DNA of 64,000 nucleotides from Scatosoma sp045632265 (lineage in GTDB: Bacteria; Bacillota; Clostridia; Christensenellales; Borkfalkiaceae), in NCBI GenBank assembly GCA_045632265.1, contig JAZQWG010000027.1, forward strand, positions 62,001-126,000. The letters are read 5' to 3'. Positions 1-8,385 of this stretch are shown one piece after another. Below the pieces are notes generated by a model. The model was not told the origin of the DNA, did no database searches, and worked only from the letters and a program-made list of their open reading frames with translations. Position numbers and translations under genes: made by a program. The first letter of the stretch is position 1. The number at the start of each line of letters is the position of its first letter.

Positions 1-1901
1 CAGTTGCTGTTGTTTTCTCTAAGCGTACCGCCCAGCCAGCTTCCGTCCACTTTACCATCTTCCGAGTTGAACGTCGTACGACAGCCGTACCAGCTCAAAT
101 CCACTTTCACGCCGTTTTCTTCAAATACGTCCAAAAGCTTATACAAATGATTCATTTCAATCGAATCGAAATCAACGTTTGCGCTACTGTAATCGAAGCT
201 GTACGGATCGTTGTTATCGTTGCCACGTTCGTACATTTCAGGATAGAAACGTACACGTACGTTTTGCAAGTTCATTTTTTTCAAAGCATTCACTTGCAAT
301 TGCCATTCTTCTTCGTTCAAGCCGTTTTGCTTTTCAACGATACACGTATCGAATTGCGTACCAAAACCTTCCGTCTTGCGTGCATTTGCCGTGCCGACGT
401 CATAACGGGTGTAACCGCTGCTTACCGAATCTACAACCACTTGCGACAAGAGCAAATCACCATAAGGCGTACCGCAGTTTTCGCAAAGCGCTTGTTGTGT
501 CGTCGTTGCCGTACCGCCCGTGTGTCTACCCGTGGGATCGCCCGCAACGAAGAATTTGGTGTTGTCGATAAATTCCGAATCCACACCGCAACCGCACGTC
601 AACCAGTATTCCGCCGCCGTAGAGCAAGTGGGTGCTTTCTTCAAGTGTTCACCGCTGACGATTTGTTTTACAAACGAGTGTACGTGACTGAGCGTTTCGC
701 CGTAAGCCGTACCACACACGTCACAAATCGCCCTTTCGTTTTCCGTTGCCGTACCGCCCGTATGTCTGCCCGAGGGCGCGCCGAATTCAAAATAGTTGGT
801 CGTGCTTGCTTCCCCGCACCACTTGCAAGAAAGATAATAGCAAGCGGGCTTTTCACAGGTCGCCGTCGTCTTCAAATATACGACCGTCGCTTCTTGGCTA
901 GAATAATCGTGATCGGCTTTGTTGCCGTATTCGTACGTATCTTCACTCATTTCGTCGCAATATTGACAGCAATAGAAATACGTCTTTGCGTGTTCGCAAC
1001 TAGCTTCCGCTGCCAAGTACGAAGAAAGTCTTCTCTTTCTCGTAAATACGTGACCGCCCGTTTCCGTTCCTTCAAACGTTCTCGTCAAATCTTTTTCACC
1101 GCATTCGCAAGAATAATAATACGTCGTCTTTTCGCTACAATTTTCCGATTCGTGCGCTAAAAATTCTTGCGTTGCTTTCTTTTGTTCAAAAACGTGTTGA
1201 TGTTCTTCTTCACCGGGATTGCTCGGCTCGTCGGGAACGTAGTAATCGCCGTACGCTTCGCCGCAACCGTCGCAAACTGCTTTCGCCGTTTCCGTTGCCG
1301 TGCCGCCGTAGTGCGCTTCTTTCGTGTCCGTAGCATCGCAACCGTCGTTTTCACAAACGTGCCAATGCTCGTCTTCGTCCGTCACCCAAGCACCCGTGAA
1401 ATCATGTTCTTCCATTGCGCCGTAGGAAAACGTTCTCGTCAAATCCTTTTCACCGCATACGCAAGAATAATAATAGGTTGCTTGCGCGTAGCAAGTTGCA
1501 TCCGTTGCCTTATACGCCGAAGTTGCCACTTGTTCTTCGTACACGTGTTGACCGCATACGGGCGTATCGGGTTCGGGATCGCTCGGTGGCGTGCCGTATT
1601 CTTCCCCGCAATCCCCACACACGCCGTAGCCTACCGTGGGGTGACCTTTTGCATCGCCGATTGCGAAGAAGTCCTTGCCCTTTGCACCGCACGAGCAAGA
1701 ATAATAATACGTTGCTTGCGTAGAACAAGTCGGGTTCTTTCTCAAGTATTCCGCCGAAAGAACCTTTCTCGTAAACGAACAAGTATGCTCGGTGACGGTG
1801 GGCAAATCGGTGGATTCGCCCTCACCTATTCCTTTATTACATCCCGCAAACACGGAAAGCGTCATCACCACCGCGATTGCGTTTGCCCATAATTTTCTCA
1901 T
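1..1901 (-). CDS. Cys-rich lipoprotein with glycosidase-like barrel domain (3' end off window)
   Basis: About 633 codons are visible; the stop lies beyond the left edge. A type II signal peptide ends in the lipobox FAGC with Cys21, so the protein should be a lipoprotein on the outer face of the membrane. Residues ~35-480 are a string of Cys-rich modules with recurring YYYSCxCGEK and CxxCGxxYG motifs, spaced like small zinc ribbons. From about residue 512 (GFGTQFD) the sequence looks like the start of a TIM-barrel glycoside hydrolase (GH5/GH30/GH39-like), but the catalytic part lies mostly outside the window, so the family cannot be set. The ATG overlaps the stop of the preceding gene as ATGA, so translation is probably coupled. 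It is the last visible gene of the transporter operon that starts at 10239. Function in glycan binding or cleavage is inferred. Confidence 0.75.
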   Translation of the reverse strand, partial: MRKLWANAIAVVMTLSVFAGCNKGIGEGESTDLPTVTEHTCSFTRKVLSAEYLRKNPTCSTQATYYYSCSCGAKGKDFFAIGDAKGHPTVGYGVCGDCGEEYGTPPSDPEPDTPVCGQHVYEEQVATSAYKATDATCYAQATYYYSCVCGEKDLTRTFSYGAMEEHDFTGAWVTDEDEHWHVCENDGCDATDTKEAHYGGTATETAKAVCDGCGEAYGDYYVPDEPSNPGEEEHQHVFEQKKATQEFLAHESENCSEKTTYYYSCECGEKDLTRTFEGTETGGHVFTRKRRLSSYLAAEASCEHAKTYFYCCQYCDEMSEDTYEYGNKADHDYSSQEATVVYLKTTATCEKPACYYLSCKWCGEASTTNYFEFGAPSGRHTGGTATENERAICDVCGTAYGETLSHVHSFVKQIVSGEHLKKAPTCSTAAEYWLTCGCGVDSEFIDNTKFFVAGDPTGRHTGGTATTTQQALCENCGTPYGDLLLSQVVVDSVSSGYTRYDVGTANARKTEGFGTQFDTCIVEKQNGLNEEEWQLQVNALKKMNLQNVRVRFYPEMYERGNDNNDPYSFDYSSANVDFDSIEMNHLYKLLDVFEENGVKVDLSWYGCRTTFNSEDGKVDGSWLGGTLRENNSN

Positions 1902-4900
1902 TGTTTATCTTCTCCACGACGTTTTACCGCCAAACATACACCTGCAATTACAAGCATTGCCACAATGCCATACGTGCTTACAACCGATTTACAACCGCTG
2001 TCCGCATGATCGTTCTTTTCGTAAATGCCGTCCAAATCAACCACTTCGTTCGTGTTATCGTCGCTGATACCCGTGGGCGCGTACGTCACTTCGTCCGACC
2101 ACTCGCCGTCCTTGCTCGTCGTATTGTTGCCCTTTGCTTTTACGACAATCGATTGTCCCGCCGTCAAAGCAACGCTCGTGCTGCTCGTTTCTTGTTCTGC
2201 CCCACCGTCAATCGAATAGATATATCCGCTTGCGCCGTTTACAGCCGTCCAGCTTGCCACGTTGCCGTTTAAGCTTACGCTCACTTTATCAAGCGTAGGC
2301 AAACGATAGGTGATTGCTTGCGACCAATCGCTATCCAGCATCGTTTCGTTGTCGCCCACAGCTTTGATGTAAAGCGTTTGATTATCTTCCAAAAGCACGT
2401 AGGATTCGGTTGCCGTCTTCACTTCGCCCGTTGCGCCAATCTTGTACACGTACGAGCTTGCCGCATTGAGTTTCGTCCAGCTTGCCACGTTGCCGTTCAA
2501 GCTCACTTCGGGGGTTGCAAGTTTGGGTGCTACGTACGTTTGCGCCGCTACCCAATCGCTGTCCACGTTCGCTTTGTTATCGCCCTTTGCTTTCACGTAA
2601 ACCGTTTGGTTGTGGATAAGCGTGACGGAGCCGTTTTTGCTTGCCGTATGTTCTTGACCGTCCAAACCGATTTTATATACGCAGCCGCTTGCCGCAGTTT
2701 CCACCGTCCAAGTGACGACGTTGCCGTTCAAACTAACCGTAGGCACGTTAAGCTTAGGCGCTTGATAGGTTTGGGAAACAGCCCAATCGCTGTCCAAATA
2801 CGTTTCGTTGTCACCCACAGCTTTGACGTACAATTTTTGGTTGTGTTCAAGGCTTACGGTAAATTCGCTTGCCGTCTTTTCCGTGCCGTTTACGCCAATC
2901 TTGTAAACGTATCCGCTTGCGTTGGCTACCGTTGCCCAGCTTGCCGTTTTGCCGTCAAGCGTAATCACGGGCGTTTCCAATTTAGGCGCAACGTAGGTGA
3001 CTGCGTTCGACCACAAGCTGTCTTCTTTGCCGCCGCCCACCGCTTTTACTTTCAACGTTTCGCCGTGCGACAAGGTAATTTCTCTCACGCTTGTTTCGCC
3101 TTCCACGCCGTTGATAGAATATACGTATTGCGATACGCCAACCACTTCCGTCCAAGTAGCTTTATTGCCTACAAGCGTAAGTGCGGGTTGGTTCCATGCG
3201 CCTTCGTTGTACGTTCTTGCCGTAGACCAAGCGCTGTCCAAATATACTACGCCATCGCCGATAGCTTTGACGTAAATCGTTTGATTGTGTTCAAGGATAA
3301 CGAACAGTTCGCTTGCCGTAATTTCTTCGCCCGACGCGCCGATTTTATATACGTACGCGCTTGCGCCGCTGATTTCCGACCAGCTTGCCTTGTTGTCCAA
3401 AAGGTTGACGACGGGGGTTGCAAGCATCGTTGCTTGATAGGTGATCGCTCTCGACCATTTACTATCCAAGCTCGTTGCTCCGTTGCCCTTTGCCTTTACG
3501 TAAATCGTTTGGTTGTGGGTGAGCGATACAAACATTTCGCTTGCTTCCATTTCTTCACCGCTTTCGCCAATTTTATATACGTAGCCGTTTGCCCCGCTGA
3601 TTGCGTTCCACTTTGCCTTGTTGCCGTCAAGCGTGACCACGGGGGCGGTAAGTTCTTCCGCTTTATACGTGACGGGGTACGACCATGCGCTATCCAAAGT
3701 CGTCACGCCGTTGCCGATTGCTTGCACTTCAATCGATTGATTGTGCGTCAAGCCCATGCAGCTTGTTGCGCTTGTCGTTTGCACGTCGCCGCCGTTAATC
3801 TTATAACGATAACCTTCCGCGCCGTCGATAGCCGCCCAGCTTGCCGTCGTGCCGCTTAATTTCACCAAAGGCGTACCAAGCGTTTTTGCTACGAACGTCA
3901 CACCCGCCGACCAACTGCTGTCCAAACAATTGATGCCAACGCCCTTTGCTTTGACGTAAAGCGTTTCGTTGTGCTTAAGGGTGATCGAGTTGCTTGTCGC
4001 AACGATTTCTTCACCGTTTTGTCCAATTTTATATACGTATCCGCCTGCGTTTGCTACGCTCGTCCAGCTTGCCACGTTGCCGTCCAAACGAACGATAGGC
4101 GCGTCAAGTTGCGTTGCGGTGATGTCGTCGCCCGAAAGGTTGACAACCAAATATTGATTTGCCGTTTTTGCATTCGTGCCGTCTTGTACGACTGCCGTCA
4201 CTTTCACAACCGTTCTCGAACCCGTCAACGGCGTCCAAAGCCAGTAGCCGTTTCTCACTTCGCCAAGCGATTTGCCCGTAGCGTTATCCACGAACGTGTA
4301 CAAAATTTCTTCGTCCCCTTCGTAGCTAAACAATTCGCTTAAAGGAATTTCCATTTCTTCGCCCTTGGCGTAGCTTGCATTCAAGCGATAGGTCTTTGCC
4401 GTGATAGGCAAATCGGGCTTGGGTGCTTGCGTATAATACGCGCCCACGTTGCCGTTTACAATGGGTGCAATACCAAGCTGCTTAACGTCCACGAAACAGT
4501 TCGTTCTTTCCGCGTTCAAATCGGGGAAAGAGCTGTCCGTCCAAAAGCCAAGATAACCCGTCGTGCCCGAGAAGTCTGCGATGATTTGCTTGTCTTGCGT
4601 AAGCGACGTGCTGCCGTCCGCTTCCGATACGAAGCTGTTTAATTGTTCGTATTCAAAGAACAACACGTTGTCGTAGTAGAAGGAAATCACGATACCGTTG
4701 TTTGCGGCGTTGTTTTTCACTTCAAAATCAAACCAGTGATAATTGCCGTCAGCGTAAGGCACACCAATATCTTGCGCCGTTTGAATGTCCTTTTTATTGA
4801 TTTTGCCGTTGTAATCGAAGTCCTTACCGATATCGTTTTCAACGCCTTCGTACCATCTCTTTTCTACAAGCGTCACACGGTCCCAACCACGTCCATCGAA

Positions 4901-5545
4901 ACATTCGTTTCTATACAAACGAATAACGTCCATCAAACGCCCTTTCGTTTCATAGTTCGTGCCTTTACAAACGGGACATTTCATTTCTTTCGTCTCCGAG
5001 TCCACCTTCAAAGCACGCCCGTTGATACCGCAATCGGGGCAGTAATTATATTCCAAGTATTGTTTTTCAAAACAAATACTAAAATATGCGGGGCCGTCCC
5101 AAGGACGAGCGTACAAGGGATAGAAACCGCTTGTAGCGTCGTAGTTAATCATAAAGGAAATATAGAACGTCGAATAGTCCCATTCCTTTGCCGATTCTAC
5201 GCCGTCGATTTGGTATGCCGTCGTAAGGTTCATATTTGCGTACATAGAGTACTTAAAATCGTCCAAGCGGTTGGTTTTATACGTAGCAAAAGGACCGCCG
5301 ATTGACGAAATACCGTCCATATACATGCTTTCGCCGTCGAACTTCGTCACACCGGAAGCGATTTCGTCCACTTCCCAATCCCACTTATTGTGCGCCAAGT
5401 TTTGTTCTTCGACAAGGTTGCTCGTGGCGGCGGTTGCCGTCACGGGCGTTTTATCATTGTCAATCGAGCTGGACGCCAAAGGGATTGCCGCCAACATAAG
5501 CGCGGACAAGCCGCCCACGATTATGTTTCTCATTTTACCTTTCAT
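1898..5545 (-). CDS. Secreted LamG-like / nine FN3-like repeat surface protein with C-terminal SGCKS membrane tail
   Basis: 1215 aa. It has an N-terminal signal peptide (residues ~1-40). Residues ~60-380 look like a concanavalin/LamG beta-sandwich. Inserted in it are two CxxC pairs (YCPDCG and CPVCKG, ~168-195) that resemble a zinc ribbon, and an Asp/Asn-rich loop (DYNGKINKKD) that resembles an EF-hand or dockerin half. Residues ~476-1159 are nine ~76-aa FN3-like repeats carrying the motifs GYVYKIG and LxVKAxG, each ending in a Trp-Ser strand. The C-terminus (1183-1215) is SGCKS, a hydrophobic stretch, then KRRGEDK, which is a tripartite sorting or anchoring signal. The start is supported by AGGAGAAACAGG before ATG. 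It lies 45 bp after the binding-protein gene and overlaps the next gene by 4 bp. It is likely a surface glycan-binding or adhesion protein; no catalytic motif is seen. Confidence 0.8.
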   Translation of the reverse strand: MKGKMRNIIVGGLSALMLAAIPLASSSIDNDKTPVTATAATSNLVEEQNLAHNKWDWEVDEIASGVTKFDGESMYMDGISSIGGPFATYKTNRLDDFKYSMYANMNLTTAYQIDGVESAKEWDYSTFYISFMINYDATSGFYPLYARPWDGPAYFSICFEKQYLEYNYCPDCGINGRALKVDSETKEMKCPVCKGTNYETKGRLMDVIRLYRNECFDGRGWDRVTLVEKRWYEGVENDIGKDFDYNGKINKKDIQTAQDIGVPYADGNYHWFDFEVKNNAANNGIVISFYYDNVLFFEYEQLNSFVSEADGSTSLTQDKQIIADFSGTTGYLGFWTDSSFPDLNAERTNCFVDVKQLGIAPIVNGNVGAYYTQAPKPDLPITAKTYRLNASYAKGEEMEIPLSELFSYEGDEEILYTFVDNATGKSLGEVRNGYWLWTPLTGSRTVVKVTAVVQDGTNAKTANQYLVVNLSGDDITATQLDAPIVRLDGNVASWTSVANAGGYVYKIGQNGEEIVATSNSITLKHNETLYVKAKGVGINCLDSSWSAGVTFVAKTLGTPLVKLSGTTASWAAIDGAEGYRYKINGGDVQTTSATSCMGLTHNQSIEVQAIGNGVTTLDSAWSYPVTYKAEELTAPVVTLDGNKAKWNAISGANGYVYKIGESGEEMEASEMFVSLTHNQTIYVKAKGNGATSLDSKWSRAITYQATMLATPVVNLLDNKASWSEISGASAYVYKIGASGEEITASELFVILEHNQTIYVKAIGDGVVYLDSAWSTARTYNEGAWNQPALTLVGNKATWTEVVGVSQYVYSINGVEGETSVREITLSHGETLKVKAVGGGKEDSLWSNAVTYVAPKLETPVITLDGKTASWATVANASGYVYKIGVNGTEKTASEFTVSLEHNQKLYVKAVGDNETYLDSDWAVSQTYQAPKLNVPTVSLNGNVVTWTVETAASGCVYKIGLDGQEHTASKNGSVTLIHNQTVYVKAKGDNKANVDSDWVAAQTYVAPKLATPEVSLNGNVASWTKLNAASSYVYKIGATGEVKTATESYVLLEDNQTLYIKAVGDNETMLDSDWSQAITYRLPTLDKVSVSLNGNVASWTAVNGASGYIYSIDGGAEQETSSTSVALTAGQSIVVKAKGNNTTSKDGEWSDEVTYAPTGISDDNTNEVVDLDGIYEKNDHADSGCKSVVSTYGIVAMLVIAGVCLAVKRRGEDKQ
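2070..4120 (-). repeat. Nine tandem ~228-bp units encoding FN3-like repeats
   Basis: Nine consecutive protein repeats of about 76 residues. Each has a Pro-Val start, a core Trp (ASW or AKW), YVYKIG, a short TAS turn, HNQTIYVKA and a final W-S/T. Copies are divergent in sequence but constant in length. This is coding DNA, not a CRISPR array. Boundaries are approximate. Confidence 0.75.
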
Positions 5546-5590
5546 CCTGTTTCTCCTTATTTTTCCTATCTTTCAGAGTATCAGTTGCTA

Positions 5591-7474
5591 TTATTTTCTT
5601 GCCGTTCTAAGTTGAACGTACGTCTTATATTGGTTGGTCAACCAACGAATATAGTCTTTCGTCAAGTCGGGTTTACCGTTCTTCAACGCGCCGTAGCTCG
5701 TCAACGTTTTATACTTGGCTACTTGTGCAGGATAGGTTTCAGCGGGGTCTGCCGTTCCGTTCCATGCAGGCGTTGCGCATTTTGCGTACATTTCAGAATC
5801 GGCATAGGAAACTTGTTCTGCCATTTCCGCAGGCATATTGTAAACCAACATACCGTCCATCGGGTTCTTTATCGTGTTCGCGCTTTCCGTACGGCTAATC
5901 CAGTTAAGTTCTTCTTGCGAATAACCCGCATATCTTCTAAACGCAAATTCGTCGTTGTGAAGAAGAGCAAATGCACCAGAATAAGGAGCGCTTTGTTCGT
6001 AGAATTCCATGCCGTCGGGATATTTGTAGAAGCCGTCGCCCGCCTTTTCCCAATGCACGCCTTCGATACCATATGCGCAAAGTTCGTAGTTTTCTACCGA
6101 TTCGTACATCCAGTTAAGGTAAGCGAGCATCAATTCGCCGTTGGGGGAATTCTTGTTGATAATCAAGCAGTCTTGCGTTCTCGAAACTTCCGCAAACGCA
6201 CCGCTGTCTTCAATGGCGTTGCCGCTTGCATCCACCGCATCCAAAGGATCAAGCACGGTGAATTGCGCGCTGGGGTTGGAAACCTTTACTTGTCTTGCAA
6301 CGTCAATCAAGTTGGTAATCGAAGGATCTGCGATATACACGGCGCCTTTGCCCGTTGCGTAGTCGCTGATACGTTGCGAATCTTGTTTGTTCGAGTGGTT
6401 CTTTTCCCAAATGCCGTCTTTTTGCCACTTGTATTCGTAATTCAACACCGTTTGATAGCCTTCGCTAAGCCAGCCGGGAACAACTTCTTTTACGCTGCCG
6501 TCCGCATTGTAGTTGATTGCGCTGTATTGATAACCCGCCGTGCCGCAAGCGCCCGCCAAAAGGGTGAATTCCAAATCGTAATAGTTGCCGATGATAGGCA
6601 TGGTACATTCGGGGATTTGCGCCTTCATCTTGTAAACCATGTCTTCAAAGTCTTTAATCGTACGGCAATGTTTCAACGTGCCGCCCGAAGCAGCCGCTGC
6701 GTACGCCGTGTCCGTATAACCTACTCTTTCCATGTAATCTTTGCGGATAAGGATAGATTTCATCTTCGTCTTATTTACGGAAGGAATACCGATGATTTCG
6801 TCTTCCATCGTCGTCGTTGCATAGAACGCTTTTCTATCCACTGCGCGACGAATATCGTAGAACCCTTCAATGTAGTTTGCAAGGTTGAGCGTGACGTTTT
6901 GACCAAGCACCGTATCGTTCAAGCCCGCTTGACCAAGATAGCCAACCGCTGCGTCCCAATCGCCGCCCGCCATAACTGCACCAAACTTATTATTAAAGGT
7001 TGCGTGCGATTCGTACATGATTTGCAAGTCGAGATTCAAGCCCGTGTCTTGCTTGAATTTTTGTTCAATTGCTTGTTCTACGCTCGCTTCTTCAGATCCT
7101 TGTTGATATACGCCGTAAACTTGGCTTTCGTCAAGGTAGATGGTGATTTTGCCCGTGCCTTGGCTTACCTTGCTATAATCGGTGGTGCCGATAATTTCTT
7201 CTTCACCGCCACCGCCGCCTGCTTCATAGCCGTCGTTCCAACCTGCGTTATAACCATCGTTGTACGCGCCGTCTTCGTACGCATCGTCATAGCCGTCGCT
7301 CCAGCCCTTGCCAAAGCCCGCTTCATAACCGGCGTTAAAGCCCGCGTTGTAGCCGGCATCGTACGCATCGTCTTTCGTCGTTCCGTTTTCCCCTATTCCG
7401 TTATCGCAGCCGACAACACTAAAAGCCATCATCATTGCCAATGCGCCAACGGTAATTCTCTTTATCTTTTTCAT
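5591..7474 (-). CDS. Carbohydrate ABC transporter solute-binding lipoprotein with Gly-aromatic repeat linker
   Basis: 627 aa from the ATG preceded by AAGGAGAAAGTAAAG; an upstream in-frame ATG 30 bp earlier lacks such a site. A signal peptide with lipobox VVGC (Cys23) makes it a lipoprotein. Residues ~37-86 are an unusual run of G-[YFW]-x-x-G repeats followed by five Gly and three Glu, forming a stalk before the binding domain. The remainder matches family 1 extracellular solute-binding proteins of the LplA type, which deliver oligosaccharides to an LplBC permease pair. The two permease genes lie directly upstream in the same operon. The substrate is unknown. No ATPase gene is adjacent, so a shared MsmK-type ATPase encoded elsewhere is likely (inference). 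Confidence 0.88.
   Translation of the reverse strand: MKKIKRITVGALAMMMAFSVVGCDNGIGENGTTKDDAYDAGYNAGFNAGYEAGFGKGWSDGYDDAYEDGAYNDGYNAGWNDGYEAGGGGGEEEIIGTTDYSKVSQGTGKITIYLDESQVYGVYQQGSEEASVEQAIEQKFKQDTGLNLDLQIMYESHATFNNKFGAVMAGGDWDAAVGYLGQAGLNDTVLGQNVTLNLANYIEGFYDIRRAVDRKAFYATTTMEDEIIGIPSVNKTKMKSILIRKDYMERVGYTDTAYAAAASGGTLKHCRTIKDFEDMVYKMKAQIPECTMPIIGNYYDLEFTLLAGACGTAGYQYSAINYNADGSVKEVVPGWLSEGYQTVLNYEYKWQKDGIWEKNHSNKQDSQRISDYATGKGAVYIADPSITNLIDVARQVKVSNPSAQFTVLDPLDAVDASGNAIEDSGAFAEVSRTQDCLIINKNSPNGELMLAYLNWMYESVENYELCAYGIEGVHWEKAGDGFYKYPDGMEFYEQSAPYSGAFALLHNDEFAFRRYAGYSQEELNWISRTESANTIKNPMDGMLVYNMPAEMAEQVSYADSEMYAKCATPAWNGTADPAETYPAQVAKYKTLTSYGALKNGKPDLTKDYIRWLTNQYKTYVQLRTARK
7217..7366 (-). repeat. 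Gly-aromatic tetrapeptide repeat region in the binding protein
   Basis: Encodes about 50 residues of the pattern G-[Y/F/W]-x-[A/D]-G repeated roughly a dozen times, just after the lipidated Cys. It is low-complexity and acidic, and has GxxxG spacing. Confidence 0.75.
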
Positions 7475-7504
7475 CTTTACTTTCTCCTTAAAATTCGATT
7501 CCAC

Positions 7505-8368
7505 TTATTCCTTAACGCCGCCGACGAGTGCGCCACCGATAAAGAAACCCTGCAAGAAGGGATACACGATTACGATAGGCACCATTGCCGTAATGATCGC
7601 CGCGCTGTAAACGCCTTGCGAGCTGATCGTAGGATCGCTACCCGCTTCACTAAGTCGAGTGTTCAAATCGTTCAAAATTGCTTGTACCGGCCACAAATTC
7701 TTGTGTGCGCTGTCCAAGAACAACGATGCTTGGAACCAGTCGTTCCAAACGGCAACCGCCGTGTAAAGGATAATCGTTGCGATAATCGGGAAAGCAAGGG
7801 GCACGACGATTTTGTAAAGAACTTGGATGTTCGTCGCACCTTCAAGTTTTGCCGATTCTACAAACGATTCGGGCAAGCTTTTGAAGAAATTTTTGGCAAG
7901 CATGATGAACCATGCGTTTACGCCGCTGGGAAGGATGATTGCCCACATGCTGTTCAAAAGCCCCAAGTTTTTAATGATCAAATAGTAAGGAATCGTGCCG
8001 CCCGCAAAGAGCATCGGGATAACCAAGAAAATGTTGAAAAATTTCTTGCCTTGAAGCTCGGGACGGGTGACTGCATACGAATACAAGGAAACGTTGATAA
8101 CCATGATTGCCGTCGCCGTAATCGTCATAAACGCCGAGTTGCCAAGCGCGCGCAAAATGGAAATGTCGTCGTTGCCGAAGATGTGGCGATACCACTTAAA
8201 CGTAAAGCCACGGATAACGAGTGAATAACCGTGCGTTTGAATCGCATCAAACGAAGAGAAGGAAACGCAAACGATCATAAGGAGTGGCAACACGAACATT
8301 GCCGAAAGCATGATCATTAAAATTATATTAAAAATGTCAAATGCTCTTTCGCTTCTTGATTTAACCAT
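7505..8368 (-). CDS. Carbohydrate ABC transporter permease, LplC/MalG type
   Basis: 287 aa inner-membrane permease with six predicted transmembrane segments. The EAA loop, which docks the ATPase, is visible as ESAKLEGATNIQVLYKIVVP (residues ~190-210). The C-terminus GGALVGGVKE is typical of LplC-like subunits. AAGGAGGTGGAAAT precedes the ATG. It lies 17 bp after the fused permease gene and 30 bp before the binding-protein start, so it is in one operon with both. It forms the heterodimeric channel with the product of 8386-10239. Confidence 0.93.
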   Translation of the reverse strand: MVKSRSERAFDIFNIILMIMLSAMFVLPLLMIVCVSFSSFDAIQTHGYSLVIRGFTFKWYRHIFGNDDISILRALGNSAFMTITATAIMVINVSLYSYAVTRPELQGKKFFNIFLVIPMLFAGGTIPYYLIIKNLGLLNSMWAIILPSGVNAWFIMLAKNFFKSLPESFVESAKLEGATNIQVLYKIVVPLAFPIIATIILYTAVAVWNDWFQASLFLDSAHKNLWPVQAILNDLNTRLSEAGSDPTISSQGVYSAAIITAMVPIVIVYPFLQGFFIGGALVGGVKE

Positions 8369-8385
8369 ATTTCCACCTCCTTGTT

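Noticed and set aside
2070..4120. Regularly spaced repeats considered as a CRISPR-like array.
   Set aside because: The period is ~228 bp, copies are divergent and in frame, and they encode FN3-like domains.
5390..8224. A 944-codon plus-strand open frame, and similar long ones at 45812-48394 and 2318-3859.
   Set aside because: They are antisense to well-supported genes with ribosome sites and signal peptides. They arise because the sense genes rarely use TTA, CTA and TCA codons. Their translations are Arg/Val/Phe-rich with no domain.
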